A stretch of DNA of 64,000 nucleotides from RHKX01 sp963826475 (GCA_963826475.1 CAWGXC010000001.1:62001-126000), one strand, 5' to 3'; shown: positions 34,570 to 43,393, counted from the first letter of the stretch. Notes: a model not told the origin generated them from the sequence alone. Made by a program: numbers and translations.

Positions 34570-35250
34570 ATGCATCGGACCAAGATCAAGATCGCCGAGG
34601 ATGCGCTCGACGCGAACACGACGATCGCTCACGCCAACCGGGCCGACTTCGATCGCGAGGGCGTTGCCGTCGTCAACCTGATGAGCGCCCCCGGAGCGGG
34701 CAAGACGACGTTGCTGGAGCGGGCGCTGGCCGACAGGGGGGAGGTGCGGGTGGGTGTGCTCGAGGGTGACGTCCAGGGTTCGATGGACGCCGACCGGCTC
34801 TCCGCGTTGCACATCCCGGTCGTTCAGCTCAACACCGATGGCGGGTTCGGCGGCGAGTGCCACCTCGACGCCAACATGGTCAGATCGGCTCTGCCTGACC
34901 TCGCGCTGGCTGACATCGACCTGCTGGTGATCGAGAACGTCGGGAACCTCGTCTGCCCGGCGGAGTTCCGCGTCGGCGAGGATGCGAAGGCGATGGTCTG
35001 CTCCGTCACGGAGGGGGAGGACAAGCCCCTGAAGTACCCGCTGATGTTCCGCACGTGCGACACGGTGGTCGTCAACAAGATCGACCTGCTTCCTCATCTC
35101 GACTTCGACCTCGATCTGCTGCTGCACAACATCGATGCCGTCAACCCCGGCGCTCGGGTGATGCAGACGAGCGCGAGAACCGGCGAAGGCGTCGATGCCT
35201 TCCGCGATTGGCTGCTCGGGGTCTCCAAGGAGGCTGCGGTAGCGGCATGA
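34570..35250 (+). CDS. hypB: Hydrogenase nickel incorporation GTPase HypB
   Basis: 226 residues. P-loop SAPGAGKT at 39-46, the metal-linked ECHLDA motif, IENVGNLVCP switch and NKIDLLP specificity motif are intact. It lacks the His-rich N-terminal nickel store seen in some HypB proteins. Works with HypA to load Ni2+ at the expense of GTP. Confidence 0.97.
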   Translation: MHRTKIKIAEDALDANTTIAHANRADFDREGVAVVNLMSAPGAGKTTLLERALADRGEVRVGVLEGDVQGSMDADRLSALHIPVVQLNTDGGFGGECHLDANMVRSALPDLALADIDLLVIENVGNLVCPAEFRVGEDAKAMVCSVTEGEDKPLKYPLMFRTCDTVVVNKIDLLPHLDFDLDLLLHNIDAVNPGARVMQTSARTGEGVDAFRDWLLGVSKEAAVAA

Positions 35251-36482
35251 GCGCGGCAGGGGAGGACGGCCCCGCCGTTTCCGCTCCGGATGCATCGGGC
35301 GAGTTGATCGCCTCTCGCCTCGCCGCCGGCGAGAAGTTCTTCGACGCGGAATCGGAGCGACTCGCGCGCTGCTGTCACCGGATGGCGGAGCGCTTCGCGC
35401 GCGGCGGGCGGCTGGTGGCGCTCGGCGCAACCCCGGCGTCACGCTCAGACGCGCGTCACGTCTCCGTCGAGTTCGTCCATCCCGTGATCGTCGGCAAGCG
35501 CGCGTTGCCGGCGATCGCGCTGACCTCCGAAGGGGGCCCGATCGATCGCCAGGCCGCCGCGATCGCCGAGGCGGACGACATCGTGATCGGGTTCGGGGTC
35601 GGCGAGCCCGGGGACGAGCAGGTCCGGATCGCCCTTGCCGCCGCCGGCTCCGCCGGCGCGATGACCATCGCCTTCCCCCGGTCCCCGGTCGCCGGCGTGG
35701 CCGAGTGGACCTTTGACGGGGCCTCCGACGACCCGGCCATTCACCAGGAGATAACCGAGACGGCCTACCACGTCCTCTGGGAGCTCGTCCATGTCTTCTT
35801 CGACCATCGCGGGCTGCTCGCGGGCCGCGATCCCCGGGCGGTCCACGACCCGGGAGCCTCGAGCTTCCTCTACCCCTTTCTCTCCGAGGCGCAGGGCGAC
35901 CTCGAATCGGTGCTCGCCGACGTTCGGCGCTCGGCACTCGCGAAGTCGCGGGAGATCAACGCACTGCGCGAGGAGACCCTGAGGACGAACGCCACCACCC
36001 TCGGCGCGGCGGCCGCGGCCCTTCGAAGGTGCTTCGAATCCGGCGGCAAGCTGCTTGCGCTCGGCAACGGCGGCTCCGCAACCGACGCGATGGACGTCGT
36101 TGCGGACTTCCGCGACGACGATGGAGGCCGGCGGCTGGCCCGGAGGGCGCTGGACCTGACCGAGGACACGCCGATCCTCACCGCGATCGCCAACGACGTC
36201 GGAGTCGAGGAGATCTTCCAGCGTCAGGTGATCGCCTATGGCGCCGCGGGTGACTCGCTGATCGCGTTCTCCACCAGCGGAGGCTCCGAGAACCTGCTCG
36301 CGGCGCTCGCCGAGGCGCGCCGGCGCGGAATCGAGACGATCGCAATGGTCGGTTACGGCGGCGGCCGGATCGCGGCCGAGGGGCTCGCCGATCACGCGAT
36401 CGTCACCGACTCGCAGAACATCCCGCGGATCCAGGAGGCGCAGGCCTCCGCCTACCACGCCCTGCGCCGGATGGTCGGGTAG
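35247..36482 (+). CDS. Double SIS-domain protein in the hyp operon
   Basis: 411 residues from the ATG overlapping hypB. It holds two sugar-isomerase (SIS) domains: residues ~20-215 (RLVALGATPASRSDARHVSVEF) and ~225-411, where the second has a GmhA-like GGKLLALGNGGSATDAMDVVADF and FSTSGGSENLLAALAEARRRGI. GmhA makes heptose phosphates, but no other heptose genes are here. It abuts hypF by one codon, so a role tied to the hydrogenase is likely. The first domain's active-site residues are degenerate. Confidence 0.85.
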   Translation: MSAAGEDGPAVSAPDASGELIASRLAAGEKFFDAESERLARCCHRMAERFARGGRLVALGATPASRSDARHVSVEFVHPVIVGKRALPAIALTSEGGPIDRQAAAIAEADDIVIGFGVGEPGDEQVRIALAAAGSAGAMTIAFPRSPVAGVAEWTFDGASDDPAIHQEITETAYHVLWELVHVFFDHRGLLAGRDPRAVHDPGASSFLYPFLSEAQGDLESVLADVRRSALAKSREINALREETLRTNATTLGAAAAALRRCFESGGKLLALGNGGSATDAMDVVADFRDDDGGRRLARRALDLTEDTPILTAIANDVGVEEIFQRQVIAYGAAGDSLIAFSTSGGSENLLAALAEARRRGIETIAMVGYGGGRIAAEGLADHAIVTDSQNIPRIQEAQASAYHALRRMVG

Positions 36483-38801
36483 ATGGTCTCGACCGTGCTC
36501 TCCGGGCGCCGACGGGTGGAGGTGAGGGTCGAGGGCGTGGTCCAGGGTGTCGGCTTCCGCCCCTTCGTCCATCGCCTCGCCTCCGAGCATCGGCTTGCGG
36601 GCTTCGTCCTCAACGACGAGCGCGGCGTCCTGCTCGAGGCGGAGGGGGAGCCGGCCGAAGTGGAGCGGTTCATCGCCAGGCTGGAGGCGGACGCGCCGCC
36701 GCTGGCACGGGTCGAGCAAACCGTCGCGCGGGAGCTGGCGCCCCATGGCGGAGGCGAGGGATTCGAGATCGCCGGCAGCGAGGGCGGGGGCGAGCCGCAG
36801 GCGCTCGTCTCGGCGGATGCCGCCACCTGCGCCGAATGCCTCTCCGAGGTGTTCGACGAGGGGGATCGACGGCACCGTTACCCGTTCACCAACTGCACCA
36901 ACTGCGGTCCCCGGTTCACGATCGTCCGAGACGTTCCATACGACCGGCCCCTGACGACGATGGCGGACTTCGAGATGTGCGCCCCCTGCCGAGCCGAGTA
37001 CGACGATCCCGAGGATCGCCGCTTTCACGCGCAGCCGAACGCATGTCCGGCGTGCGGCCCGGCGCTCTCGCTGCTCGACGCCGAGGGCGCGGATTGGGCC
37101 GGGGGAGACGGCGACGCGGTCGCCCGAACCGTCGCGGCGCTCGCCTCGGGCCGGATCGTTGCGATCAAGGGAATCGGCGGCTATCACCTCGCCTGCTTGG
37201 CCGCCGACGCCGAGGCGGTCGGCCGGCTGCGGACCCGCAAGCATCGCGAGGAAAAGCCTTTCGCGGTCATGGCGCCGTCGCTCGAGTGGGCTCGGAGGCT
37301 GGTGGCGCTCACGCCCGTCGAGGAGGGCCTGCTGTGCGGGGCCGAGGCGCCGATCTTGATCGCTCGGCGCCTTCCCGACGCCGCCGTCGCCCCCGGGGTG
37401 GCGCCGAGCGGACCGGATCTCGGCGTGATGCTTCCCTACTCGCCGCTGCATCACCTGCTCTGCGCCGACGCCGGCGAGCCCCTGGTCATGACGTCGGCGA
37501 ACGTCTCCGACGAGCCGATCGCACACGACGACGCCGACGCCCGTTCGCGGCTCGCCGGGATCGCCGACCTCTTCCTCGTCCACGATCGCCCGATCCACAC
37601 CCGCACCGACGACTCGGTCGTCCGCTCGCTCGACCCCGGCCTGCGCTCGGAGCCCCTGCTGATTCGGCGCTCGCGCGGTTTCGTGCCCGCTGCCATCTCG
37701 TTGCCGGCGCCTGTGCCTCGCCCGATCCTGGCGTGCGGCGCCGAGCTGAAGGCGACGTTCTGCATCGCCAAGGGGCGGCGGGCGTGGGTCTCCCACCACA
37801 TCGGAGACCTGAAGAACTACGAGACCCTGAGCTCATACCGCGCGGGGATCGCCAACTTCGAGCGGCTCTTCGCGGTCGAGCCTGAGCTCGTCGCGCATGA
37901 CCTGCATCCCGACTATCTGTCGAGCTCCTATGCCCTCTCCCGCGAAGGGGTCGAGCACGTCGCGATCCAGCATCACCACGCGCACCTCGCGGCCGTGCTC
38001 GCCGAACATCGGGTGCCCGAGGCGGTCGGGGCGATCTACGACGGCACGGGGCTCGGTCCCGACGACACGGTTTGGGGCGGAGAGCTCCTCGTCGGCGGGG
38101 CGAGCGGCTACCAGCGCGCCGGCCTGCTCTTTCCGGTCCGCCTTCCCGGAGGGGACGCGGCAGCGCGGCAGCCGTGGCGAATGGCCTGCTCATGGCTCGT
38201 GGCCGCGTGCGAAGAGGAGTCGCCGCCGATCCCCGCAGCGCTGGCTTCAGTGGTCGGCGAACCCCGCTGGCAAGCGATCTGCGAACTCATCCGCGGTGGC
38301 GTCGCCTCGCCCCTGACGACGAGCGCCGGACGGCTCTTCGACGGCGTCGCGGCCCTCTGCGGGGTCCGGGCGGAGGTCAACTACGAGGGGCAGGCCGCGG
38401 TCGAGCTCGAAGGGCTCGCGAGCCCTCAGCCCGGTCGTGGGTATCCGATGCCGCTGATCGCCGACGGCGAGGCGCCGATCCTGATCGATCCGAGGGAGAC
38501 GATCCGAGCGATCATCGCCGACCTCGAGGCCGGCACGGGACTGCCGGTCATCTCCGGAAGATTCCATGAGGCGCTCGCGTCGGCCACGGCGGCCGCGTGC
38601 GCGACGCTCGCCGAGGATCGAGGTCTCGATACCGTCGCTCTCTCCGGCGGCGTCTTCCAGAACCGGCTCCTGCTCGAGCGCACCGCGGAGCTGCTCACCG
38701 CCGCGGGGCTCCGCCCATTGCTCCCGCGGCTCCTACCCCCCAACGACGGTGCGATTTCCTTCGGTCAGGTCGCGATCGCCGCAGTGAGGGCGCGGGCATG
38801 A
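36483..38801 (+). CDS. hypF: Carbamoyltransferase HypF
   Basis: 772 residues with full domain order: acylphosphatase (VEGVVQGVGFRPFVHRLA, ~15-35), the two zinc fingers (CAECLSEV, CTNCGPRF, CAPCRAEY, CPACGP), YrdC-like (IKGIGGYHLAC), and the Kae1-like domain with HHHAHLAAVLAEH and YDGTGLGPDDTVWGGE. It makes carbamoyl-adenylate from carbamoyl phosphate and transfers it to the HypE C-terminal Cys. ATG follows the SIS gene directly. Confidence 0.97.
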   Translation: MVSTVLSGRRRVEVRVEGVVQGVGFRPFVHRLASEHRLAGFVLNDERGVLLEAEGEPAEVERFIARLEADAPPLARVEQTVARELAPHGGGEGFEIAGSEGGGEPQALVSADAATCAECLSEVFDEGDRRHRYPFTNCTNCGPRFTIVRDVPYDRPLTTMADFEMCAPCRAEYDDPEDRRFHAQPNACPACGPALSLLDAEGADWAGGDGDAVARTVAALASGRIVAIKGIGGYHLACLAADAEAVGRLRTRKHREEKPFAVMAPSLEWARRLVALTPVEEGLLCGAEAPILIARRLPDAAVAPGVAPSGPDLGVMLPYSPLHHLLCADAGEPLVMTSANVSDEPIAHDDADARSRLAGIADLFLVHDRPIHTRTDDSVVRSLDPGLRSEPLLIRRSRGFVPAAISLPAPVPRPILACGAELKATFCIAKGRRAWVSHHIGDLKNYETLSSYRAGIANFERLFAVEPELVAHDLHPDYLSSSYALSREGVEHVAIQHHHAHLAAVLAEHRVPEAVGAIYDGTGLGPDDTVWGGELLVGGASGYQRAGLLFPVRLPGGDAAARQPWRMACSWLVAACEEESPPIPAALASVVGEPRWQAICELIRGGVASPLTTSAGRLFDGVAALCGVRAEVNYEGQAAVELEGLASPQPGRGYPMPLIADGEAPILIDPRETIRAIIADLEAGTGLPVISGRFHEALASATAAACATLAEDRGLDTVALSGGVFQNRLLLERTAELLTAAGLRPLLPRLLPPNDGAISFGQVAIAAVRARA

Positions 38802-39100
38802 GCGACCCCGACGACGCCACGCTCGATCGGATCCTCGCCGAGCAGGTCTACTGCGGCTCCGGCTACAAGCCGTTCACCGAGATGACGGCGGACGAGGTGG
38901 CGGCGAGGGCGGAGGAGCTCCGGGCCGCCGCCGGTTTCGGGCCGACGCAGCGGATCGCGTCGGTCGCGTCCGTCTGGGAGGGGCTGTCGCAGGCGATGAG
39001 GGACCAACCGGCGGCGACCGTCGGCGAGCTCGAGCGAGAGAGGCTGGCGAGCCGCGCGGACCGGCTCTGGGTCGTTCCGCCGGGCGGCAGCTTTCTCTAG
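38798..39100 (+). CDS. Small protein ending the hydrogenase cluster
   Basis: 100 residues, overlapping hypF by 4 bases (ATGA). Predicted helical, with ILAEQVYCGSGYKPFTEMTADEVAARAEELR and no recognised motif. It is the last co-directional gene; the next gene is convergent. Overlap suggests a hydrogenase-related role, for instance a small binding partner. Not recognised. Confidence 0.65.
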   Translation: MSDPDDATLDRILAEQVYCGSGYKPFTEMTADEVAARAEELRAAAGFGPTQRIASVASVWEGLSQAMRDQPAATVGELERERLASRADRLWVVPPGGSFL

Positions 39101-39101
39101 G

Positions 39102-39494
39102 TCAGGACTGCGGGGGCTCGAGGATGAAGATCTCGATCTCGAGATCCGGCCCGACCGTGCTGTTGGAGATGAAGGCCAAGACGCGCCTCCCGGAAAGCCG
39201 CTCGACCGCGCTGATGAACTTGTCCTGCATCGCGATCTGAAAGGCGCTTCTGGTCTCCTGAACGAGGGTGGAGCGCTGGAGCTCGATCATCGTCTTCTCC
39301 ACCTCGGTGTATACGCCGCCGAGCACGCAGGCGAGGAGGTCGTCGCCCATCATCTGCGTCTTCGCCGTCACCGGCTCGCGGTGGTGGTAGCGCCGGTGGA
39401 ATCCGACCATCGACTCGGTAACGGCAGCCAACAGCGCGGGTCCCGTGAGCGGGTCATCTTGGGCGACCATGAGGTCGGCCTTTCCTGGCTCCAT
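39102..39494 (-). CDS. DUF2294-family protein, copy 1
   Basis: 130 residues. It has the DUF2294 outline: GDDLLACVLGGVYTEVEKTMIE, FQIAMQDKFISAVERLSGRRVLAFISNS and EIEIFIL. No signal peptide or membrane helix. The family is common in soil bacteria, and its function is not known. It is divergent from a second DUF2294 gene, with 81 bases between them. Confidence 0.8.
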   Translation of the reverse strand: MEPGKADLMVAQDDPLTGPALLAAVTESMVGFHRRYHHREPVTAKTQMMGDDLLACVLGGVYTEVEKTMIELQRSTLVQETRSAFQIAMQDKFISAVERLSGRRVLAFISNSTVGPDLEIEIFILEPPQS

Positions 39495-39562
39495 GGGTTG
39501 GAACGCGCGGAAGGTGAGGAGCGCAAACCCGACGAACGCTCGTCAAGCGTAGTCCTCGGCGC

Positions 39563-39568
39563 TAACCT
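39563..39568 (+). promoter_or_regulatory. -10 element for the leaderless DUF2294 copy 2 gene
   Basis: TAACCT is 7 bases before the ATG at 39576, with no ribosome-binding site. This fits the leaderless pattern seen elsewhere in the window. Confidence 0.5.
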
Positions 39569-39575
39569 GGATGGA

Positions 39576-40007
39576 ATGTCGGGGTCAGAGGGTGAGACGA
39601 GAGCGACTTCGAGCCCGAGTCACGGGGCCATTCTCACCGAGATCTCCGACGGCATCGTCGCGCTCTTGAAGGACTACTACGGAGTCGGGCCGACCCAGGC
39701 CAAGACTTATTTCAGCGACGACCTCGTCGTCTGCGTCTTGCGGGGCGGCTTCACCCGGGTGGAGCAGACGCTCCTGGACGGAGGCCGAGGCCACGCCGTC
39801 ATCGAGCAGCGAATGGCGTTTCAGGAAGTCATGCGGGACCGCTTCGAGTCGGTGGTCGAGGCGGCGACCGGACGGACGGTGATCGGCTTCATGAGCGGCA
39901 ATCAGCAGAAGCCGGACATGATCTGCGAGGTCTTCATCCTGAGTCCGACGAACCTGCTCGACGCCGATGAGCTCCGCAGCCTCGACCGCGCCGCCGAAGC
40001 GGACTGA
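39576..40007 (+). CDS. DUF2294-family protein, copy 2
   Basis: 143 residues from the ATG at 39576, chosen by the adjacent -10 element. Better match to the family consensus than copy 1: KDYYGVGPTQAKTYFSDDLVVCVLRGGFTRVEQTL, then RMAFQEVMRDRFESVVEAATGRTVIGFMSG. The two copies are divergent and probably arose by duplication. A strong terminator follows at 40108. Confidence 0.85.
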   Translation: MSGSEGETRATSSPSHGAILTEISDGIVALLKDYYGVGPTQAKTYFSDDLVVCVLRGGFTRVEQTLLDGGRGHAVIEQRMAFQEVMRDRFESVVEAATGRTVIGFMSGNQQKPDMICEVFILSPTNLLDADELRSLDRAAEAD

Positions 40008-40107
40008 CGAATTCGTGTGATCCGCCGGCAGGGGTGGGGAGTACCAGAGTCCAGATTCCGCGGTCGGCTGTTCCGATCCCCTCGGCGGACCCGGATCGAC
40101 AAGGATC

Positions 40108-40133
40108 AAGGGCCCGCTCCTCCGCGGGCCCTT
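40108..40133 (+). terminator. Rho-independent-type terminator after DUF2294 copy 2
   Basis: AAGGGCCCGC (40108-40117) and GCGGGCCCTT (40124-40133) pair perfectly (10 bp) around a TCCTCC loop. The rest of the 249-base gap (40008-40256) has no gene; GAGGAGGG at 40245-40252 is the ribosome-binding site of the next gene. Confidence 0.8.
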
Positions 40134-40256
40134 CGTCCTGAGATGCCTGTGATACCTTGATTCGCAACAGAAGGGCATCCGCTTCGGGGTCTCGCGCGGC
40201 GAGGCAGCGAATCCTGACTTTCTCGGTTTTACCGGCAGGTTCCCGAGGAGGGTCGA

Positions 40257-40938
40257 ATGTCCGAGCAGTCCACGTCCGTATCCACGGATCGTCGTCCCCC
40301 CGCACGGCCCCCACCGACGCCTATCGGGGTCGCCACCGACGAAGTCCTGATGGCCCGCTCCCAGCACGGCGATACGGATGCCTTCGGCCGGTTGTATGAC
40401 CGCCACGCGCGCTTGACGACCGGCCTGGCCAGACGAATCTGCGGCCCCGATCTCGCGGAGGACGCCGTTCAGGGAGCCTTTCTCTCCGCGTGGAGCGCCA
40501 GGGCGACGTACTCGTCCCAGAGCGGCAGCTTTCGTTCCTGGATCTGCCGGATCGCGCGTAATCGCGCTCTCGACCTGCTCCGAGCGAACCGCGTCCACGA
40601 GTCGCGGCGCAGCGACGATGCAAATGCCTTCCGGCGGCATGAGGCCTTGGATCCGCAGCCGCTGGGTGCTCCGTCACAGGCCGTCGAGAGCGCCGAGGAG
40701 AAGGCTGAGATGCGAGCTGCGCTGATGCTGATTCCGGATGCTCAGCGCGAGGTGATCGTGCTCGCGTATTTCGCCGGTATGAGCCACTCTCGAGATTGCG
40801 ACCGCGCTCGATGAGCCGACCGGCACGATCAAGGGCAGGATGCGCCTCGGGCTGACTCGGCTGAGGCGCAATCCGGCGGTCGCCGCCCGGGCATCGATCA
40901 CATCCGGACCCCGTTTTCTTTCGACCTCCCCCGGGTAG
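40257..40938 (+). pseudogene. ECF-type sigma-70 factor with a frameshift in region 4
   Basis: The first frame gives residues 1-178 with region 2 (DAFGRLYDRHARL, GPDLAEDAVQGAFLSAW, SGSFRSWICRIARNRALDLLR) and the start of region 4 (LIPDAQREVIVLAYFAGMSHS). At about 40785-40794 one extra base shifts the frame. The other frame continues the helix-turn-helix exactly (EIATALDEPTGTIKGRMRLGLTRLRR) to a TAG at 40936-40938. As written, the protein ends at 40814 and lacks its -35-binding helix. It is either a recent pseudogene or a sequence error. No anti-sigma gene is adjacent. Confidence 0.8.
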
Positions 40939-40976
40939 AGGCAGAAGAACGAAATCGAGGAGGAGGAGGAGGCGCG

Positions 40977-41177
40977 ATGCCGGACGAACAGGGTAAAGAG
41001 CTCACTGACGAGGACGAGGTCCCGAAGACGCCCCTTCACGCCCACGCTGAGGGCCGCGAGGATGACGTCAAGGGCACCACTGAGCCGGAGGTCGGTGAGG
41101 AGGGTGACCTCGACGAGGACGGCCCCGGTAATCCCGTGGGCGAGCGCCGGGGCGGTGCGAAAGACGAGGAGGAGTAG
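40977..41177 (+). CDS. Small acidic protein
   Basis: 66 residues, about 40% Asp+Glu, no hydrophobic core, so probably disordered. A GGAGGAGGAGG run sits directly before the ATG, a strong ribosome-binding site. Not recognised; similar short acidic proteins occur in soil actinobacteria. It lies between the sigma-factor remnant and the STAS gene. Confidence 0.6.
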   Translation: MPDEQGKELTDEDEVPKTPLHAHAEGREDDVKGTTEPEVGEEGDLDEDGPGNPVGERRGGAKDEEE

Positions 41178-41245
41178 CCCGGAGGTGTGATCCAGCGGGC
41201 CGGCTCGCGAGTAACCCCCAGGCAACCGTGCCTGGAGGGACCCCG

Positions 41246-41743
41246 ATGCCGATCGTCCGCTGTGACCGCTGCCAGGAGGGCTCGTACGCCTCCCTCCGCC
41301 AGCCGCGCACCCTGAGTTGCGGAAATTGCGGGGCGCCCGTCGACCCCTTGGCCCCCCGTTTCGCCGATCGCGGCTCGGGGGCAGCCAGCCCGAATCAGTT
41401 CTGGACGGTGCGCGTCAACTACGCGGTCGCCGATCTGATCGAGGTCGGGGGCCCGCTCACCTCGGCGGGGGTAGGGGTCGTCAGACGGGCGATCGAAGCA
41501 TCGATCAGCCGCGCGGCGGTGGTCGTCAACCTGGCCTATTGCGACTTCATCGATCGATCGGGGGTCGAGCTGCTGAAGGAGGCTCCCTCGATCCTCGAGC
41601 CAGGGGGAACGCGCTTCGCGATCGCGGCGGCGCGAGACCGCGTGCAGGGGATACTCGGGCTCGCCGGCATCGATCGCACCCTCGACGTTTACCCCGACGC
41701 CACGGCGGCGCTGCGGAGCTTGGCCACGGTACTCCGCACGTGA
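41246..41743 (+). CDS. STAS-domain protein with N-terminal zinc ribbon
   Basis: 165 residues from the ATG at 41246; GGAGGGA ends 5 bases upstream. Residues 6-28 hold two CxxC pairs (CDRC, CGNC), a zinc ribbon. Residues ~60-160 are a STAS fold with NLAYCDFIDRSGVELLKEA, where the Ser after DR is in the place that anti-sigma kinases phosphorylate. It could be an anti-sigma-factor antagonist. The ribbon-STAS combination is less usual. Overlaps the desaturase by 4 bases. Confidence 0.8.
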   Translation: MPIVRCDRCQEGSYASLRQPRTLSCGNCGAPVDPLAPRFADRGSGAASPNQFWTVRVNYAVADLIEVGGPLTSAGVGVVRRAIEASISRAAVVVNLAYCDFIDRSGVELLKEAPSILEPGGTRFAIAAARDRVQGILGLAGIDRTLDVYPDATAALRSLATVLRT

Positions 41744-42804
41744 TCGCCGGGGCCCCGATCGAGACGGACCACGTCTCCCCCGACGTGATCGGCTGGCGGG
41801 AGGTGATGTCGCCTTATGCAGAGCCGCGCCTCGCGCGCACCCTCAGCGAGATCGCTACGTCGGTCCTGCCGTTCCTCGCGGGATGGGCCCTCATGTACCT
41901 GGCGCTTCCCGTCTCATATTGGCTCGTCCTGGCCATCGCGATCCCGACGGCGGGCTTCCTGATGCGGATCTTCATCCTCTTCCACGACTGCACCCACGGG
42001 TCGCTGTTCGATTCCCCGCGGGCCAATCGATGGGCGGGGCGGTTGTTCGGCCTGTTCGTCTTCCAGCCCTTCGGCAACTGGCGACGGCACCACGCGCTCC
42101 ACCATGGCTCCGCCGGAGATCTCGATCGCCGCGGGGATGGCGACGTGATGACGTGGACGCTCGCCGAGTATCGCTCGAAGCCGGCGCGCGCCCGCCTCGC
42201 CTATCGCCTCTTTCGCAATCCCCTCGTCATGTTCGGGATCGGACCGACCTGGTCTCTGGTCGTCGGACCGCGAATCTGGGCTGGTGCCCCGGATCGACGC
42301 CTACGTAACAGCGTCCTGCTCACCAACCTCGCCCTCGCGGTGATGCTGATCGCGGTCTGCGTGCTGCTCGGAACCCGCGAGTTCATGCTGATCGAGGCGC
42401 CGCTCATGGTCTTCGCGGGCACTCTGGGAGTCTGGATGTTCTACGTCCAGCATCAGTTCGAGGACGTCTATTGGGAGAGCTCGGAGGCCTGGAGCTATGC
42501 GGCGGCCGCGCTCCAGGGAAGCAGCTACCTGAAGCTTCCCAAGGTGCTGCAGTTCTTCACCGGGAGCATCGGCCTTCACCACGTCCACCACCTGAGCTCG
42601 CGGGTCCCCAACTACAACCTCCAGCGCGCGCACGATGAGGTCGGTGCCTTCGCCGACGTCCCGGTGCTGACGCTGCGGCAGGGCCTGCGCTCGATCAGGC
42701 TGAAGCTCTGGGACGAGGATCGGGGCCGGCTGATCACCTGGGCGGAGGCCAGGCCGCCGCGCGGACTTGAGCCCCGCCGCGGCCTGTCAGCGCACCGCGG
42801 CTAG
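41740..42804 (+). CDS. Fatty acid desaturase
   Basis: 354 residues from a GTG overlapping the STAS stop (GTGA). Membrane di-iron enzyme: His boxes HDCTH (82-86), HHALHH (117-122) and HHVHH (280-284) with hydrophobic pairs between them. It introduces a double bond into acyl chains, probably for membrane fluidity. Translational coupling with the STAS gene suggests joint stress control. Confidence 0.9.
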   Translation: MIAGAPIETDHVSPDVIGWREVMSPYAEPRLARTLSEIATSVLPFLAGWALMYLALPVSYWLVLAIAIPTAGFLMRIFILFHDCTHGSLFDSPRANRWAGRLFGLFVFQPFGNWRRHHALHHGSAGDLDRRGDGDVMTWTLAEYRSKPARARLAYRLFRNPLVMFGIGPTWSLVVGPRIWAGAPDRRLRNSVLLTNLALAVMLIAVCVLLGTREFMLIEAPLMVFAGTLGVWMFYVQHQFEDVYWESSEAWSYAAAALQGSSYLKLPKVLQFFTGSIGLHHVHHLSSRVPNYNLQRAHDEVGAFADVPVLTLRQGLRSIRLKLWDEDRGRLITWAEARPPRGLEPRRGLSAHRG

Positions 42805-43367
42805 TCCTCGTGAGAGTGCCCGCGCTCTCCGGCGTGGGCGTGCGGATGGGAGTGGACCCGGTCCCCATGGCTGTGCTCGTGGCCGCTCCCGGCGCTTGGC
42901 GCCCGTCCCTCGCCACCTGCGCACTCCTCGCAGAGCCCGAGGATCGGAAAGTGGCTGAAGTGAGCCTCGAAGCCGGTCGCGCCGCGAACGCGAACGCGGA
43001 TGTCCTCGATCTCGGCCGCTCCGATCCTGACCAGACGCCCGCAGCTCTCGCAGACCGCGTAGGCATCCTCGGAATCGCTGACGAGCGCGTAGAGCCCGGG
43101 TCCGTGGCCGATGTGCACGTGGGTCACGAGCCCGAGGCGCTCGAAGAGCTCGAGGTTGCGGTAGGCCGAAGGGAGGTCGCCGGCCGAGACCTGACCCCCG
43201 AGGCCGCCGGCGAGATATTCGGCGGAGACGGGCCCCTCGGCCGCCAGCAGGCCCTGGAGCGTGAGGCGCCGACTGGCTGAGACGCGATGACCGGCGGATC
43301 GAAGGATTCGCGTCGCGTCATCGAGTCCGTCAATGACCTGGCGTGGGCTGTAGGAGGCGGACGGCAT
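42801..43367 (-). CDS. Fur-family metal regulator, Nur-like, with His-rich tail
   Basis: 188 residues. The winged helix (residues ~15-85) and dimer domain follow the Fur family. CESC (106-109) and CEEC (146-149) are the structural zinc site; HFSHF (136-140) contributes a regulatory metal site. Residues 163-187 hold nine His in HxH patterns, a likely nickel or zinc binding tail. It follows a NiCoT nickel permease on the same strand (26-base gap), and a Nur-box-like site precedes that permease, so Nur is the best guess over Zur. Confidence 0.85.
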   Translation of the reverse strand: MPSASYSPRQVIDGLDDATRILRSAGHRVSASRRLTLQGLLAAEGPVSAEYLAGGLGGQVSAGDLPSAYRNLELFERLGLVTHVHIGHGPGLYALVSDSEDAYAVCESCGRLVRIGAAEIEDIRVRVRGATGFEAHFSHFPILGLCEECAGGEGRAPSAGSGHEHSHGDRVHSHPHAHAGERGHSHED

Positions 43368-43393
43368 TCCTCAGACCATTGTGGCGGCGTGGC

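Noticed and set aside
35247..36482. Phosphoheptose isomerase for LPS-type heptose
   Set aside because: Only the second SIS domain is GmhA-like, no other heptose gene is present, and the gene is embedded in the hyp operon.
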